From NCBI RefSeq assembly GCF_003991195.1, contig NZ_RCWL01000004.1:1-64000 (forward strand): a DNA stretch of 64,000 bases, written 5' to 3'. The translations under genes were made by a program, and so were the position numbers. Shown here piece after piece: positions 63,746 to 64,000 of the stretch. The stretch's first letter is position 1, and every line of letters begins with the position of its first letter. Below the pieces are notes generated by a model that did not search any database, had not been told where the DNA came from, and saw only the letters and a program-made list of their open reading frames with translations. The DNA comes from Gynurincola endophyticus (GTDB lineage: Bacteria; Bacteroidota; Bacteroidia; Chitinophagales; Chitinophagaceae).

Positions 63746-63767
63746 CATTGCAACCATACGTGCAATG
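63746..63767. promoter_or_regulatory. Candidate operator upstream of the TonB receptor operon
   Basis: CATTGCA (63746-63752) and TGCAATG (63761-63767) form a perfect 7-bp inverted repeat with 8-base spacer, nine bases before the receptor's start codon. The symmetry and position fit a repressor such as a Fur-family metal regulator (Zur or Fur); the identity is inferred. Confidence 0.4.
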
Positions 63768-63804
63768 AACGGTAAACTAAAAGTGAAATACTTTTAAATA
63801 GAAG

Positions 63805-63933
63805 ATGGTAGTTACCCCGGAAGATAAAGTAGCGGCAGAAGATGTACAGATCAATGATCTGAATCTGGATAAGACCGGATTTTCAAAAATGAATGAAATA
63901 ACATTCACATTTACTGACTTATTGGTATAGATA
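63805..63933 (+). CDS. Short open frame, possible small protein
   Basis: A 42-codon frame starting ATG GTA GTT and ending at a TAG. Composition looks protein-like (PEDKVAAEDVQINDLNLDK, NEITFTFTDLLV), but no homologue is recognised and an in-frame stop lies just upstream of the ATG. It may be a genuine small gene, a remnant, or chance. Low confidence. Confidence 0.2.
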
Positions 63934-64000
63934 TACAATTACCGATAGCAGAAAAATCTATCTTATCAAAAAACAACCGGCTACACTCGAAAAATGAGGT

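Overview
The window looks like chromosomal DNA of a member of the Bacteroidota, most likely Chitinophagaceae or a close relative. The base composition is AT-rich, Bacteroidota-type promoters (TAnnTTTG at -7) recur, and many signal peptides end in lipoboxes followed by KKD/KDD-like residues. The gene content also fits: TonB-dependent and OMP_b-brl_3 receptors, BACON-GH5, GH95, DUF4625 lipoproteins and FtsX-like MacB permeases. There is no rRNA, CRISPR array, recognisable transposase or phage module.

Layout. 1-8.6 kb: a mostly minus-strand block (coiled-coil envelope protein, GreA/Rnk-like factor with a structured leader, membrane-anchored FMN glutamate synthase-like enzyme, serine hydrolase, FAD monooxygenase, EamA transporter, GNAT acetyltransferase). 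8.7-19.4 kb: a plus-strand block (MocR-type regulator, UvrD-like helicase with a C-terminal helix-turn-helix, BACON-GH5 lipoprotein, tyrS, SatD-like protein, YcxB-like protein, outer-membrane receptor, small membrane protein), closed by tRNA-Lys(UUU). 19.6-27.5 kb: a strikingly AT-rich accessory stretch directly after the tRNA, with a serine hydrolase, about 1.2 kb without convincing genes, and a tight two-gene operon of a ComEC-like metallo-beta-lactamase (MBL) fold hydrolase and an unrecognised 1357-residue beta-rich protein. 27.6-40.6 kb: DUF5367 protein, a stand-alone adenylation-carrier-reductase protein, YtcJ-like amidohydrolase, orphan FtsX permease, a cupin/SDR/PanE cluster and MepB-like protein. 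40.7-45.3 kb: stress block with katG and an operon of group III truncated haemoglobin, membrane protein, cupin, small protein and an Fe-S-type Rrf2 regulator. 45.5-55.6 kb: glycan and hydrolase genes (GH95 fucosidase, sialidase, two serine hydrolases), ATP-grasp enzyme, Crp/Fnr regulator and alpha/beta hydrolase. 55.6-57.3 kb: ArsR-SRPBCC operon. 58.8-63.7 kb: a TonB receptor with three histidine-rich DUF4625-type lipoproteins, probably a metal uptake operon.

The strongest unexplained signals are: (1) upstream of tyrS, a complete classical attenuator, with a short leader peptide containing FPFFNNYYF, overlapping alternative hairpins and an intrinsic terminator ending seven bases before the tyrS start; (2) the MBL hydrolase plus giant beta-rich protein operon in the AT-rich island beside tRNA-Lys; (3) a hairpin-rich leader before the GreA-like gene; (4) a third SRPBCC domain whose only sensibly placed start codon reads AAG. 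All functional statements rest on reading the sequence and on general family knowledge; no database search was run.
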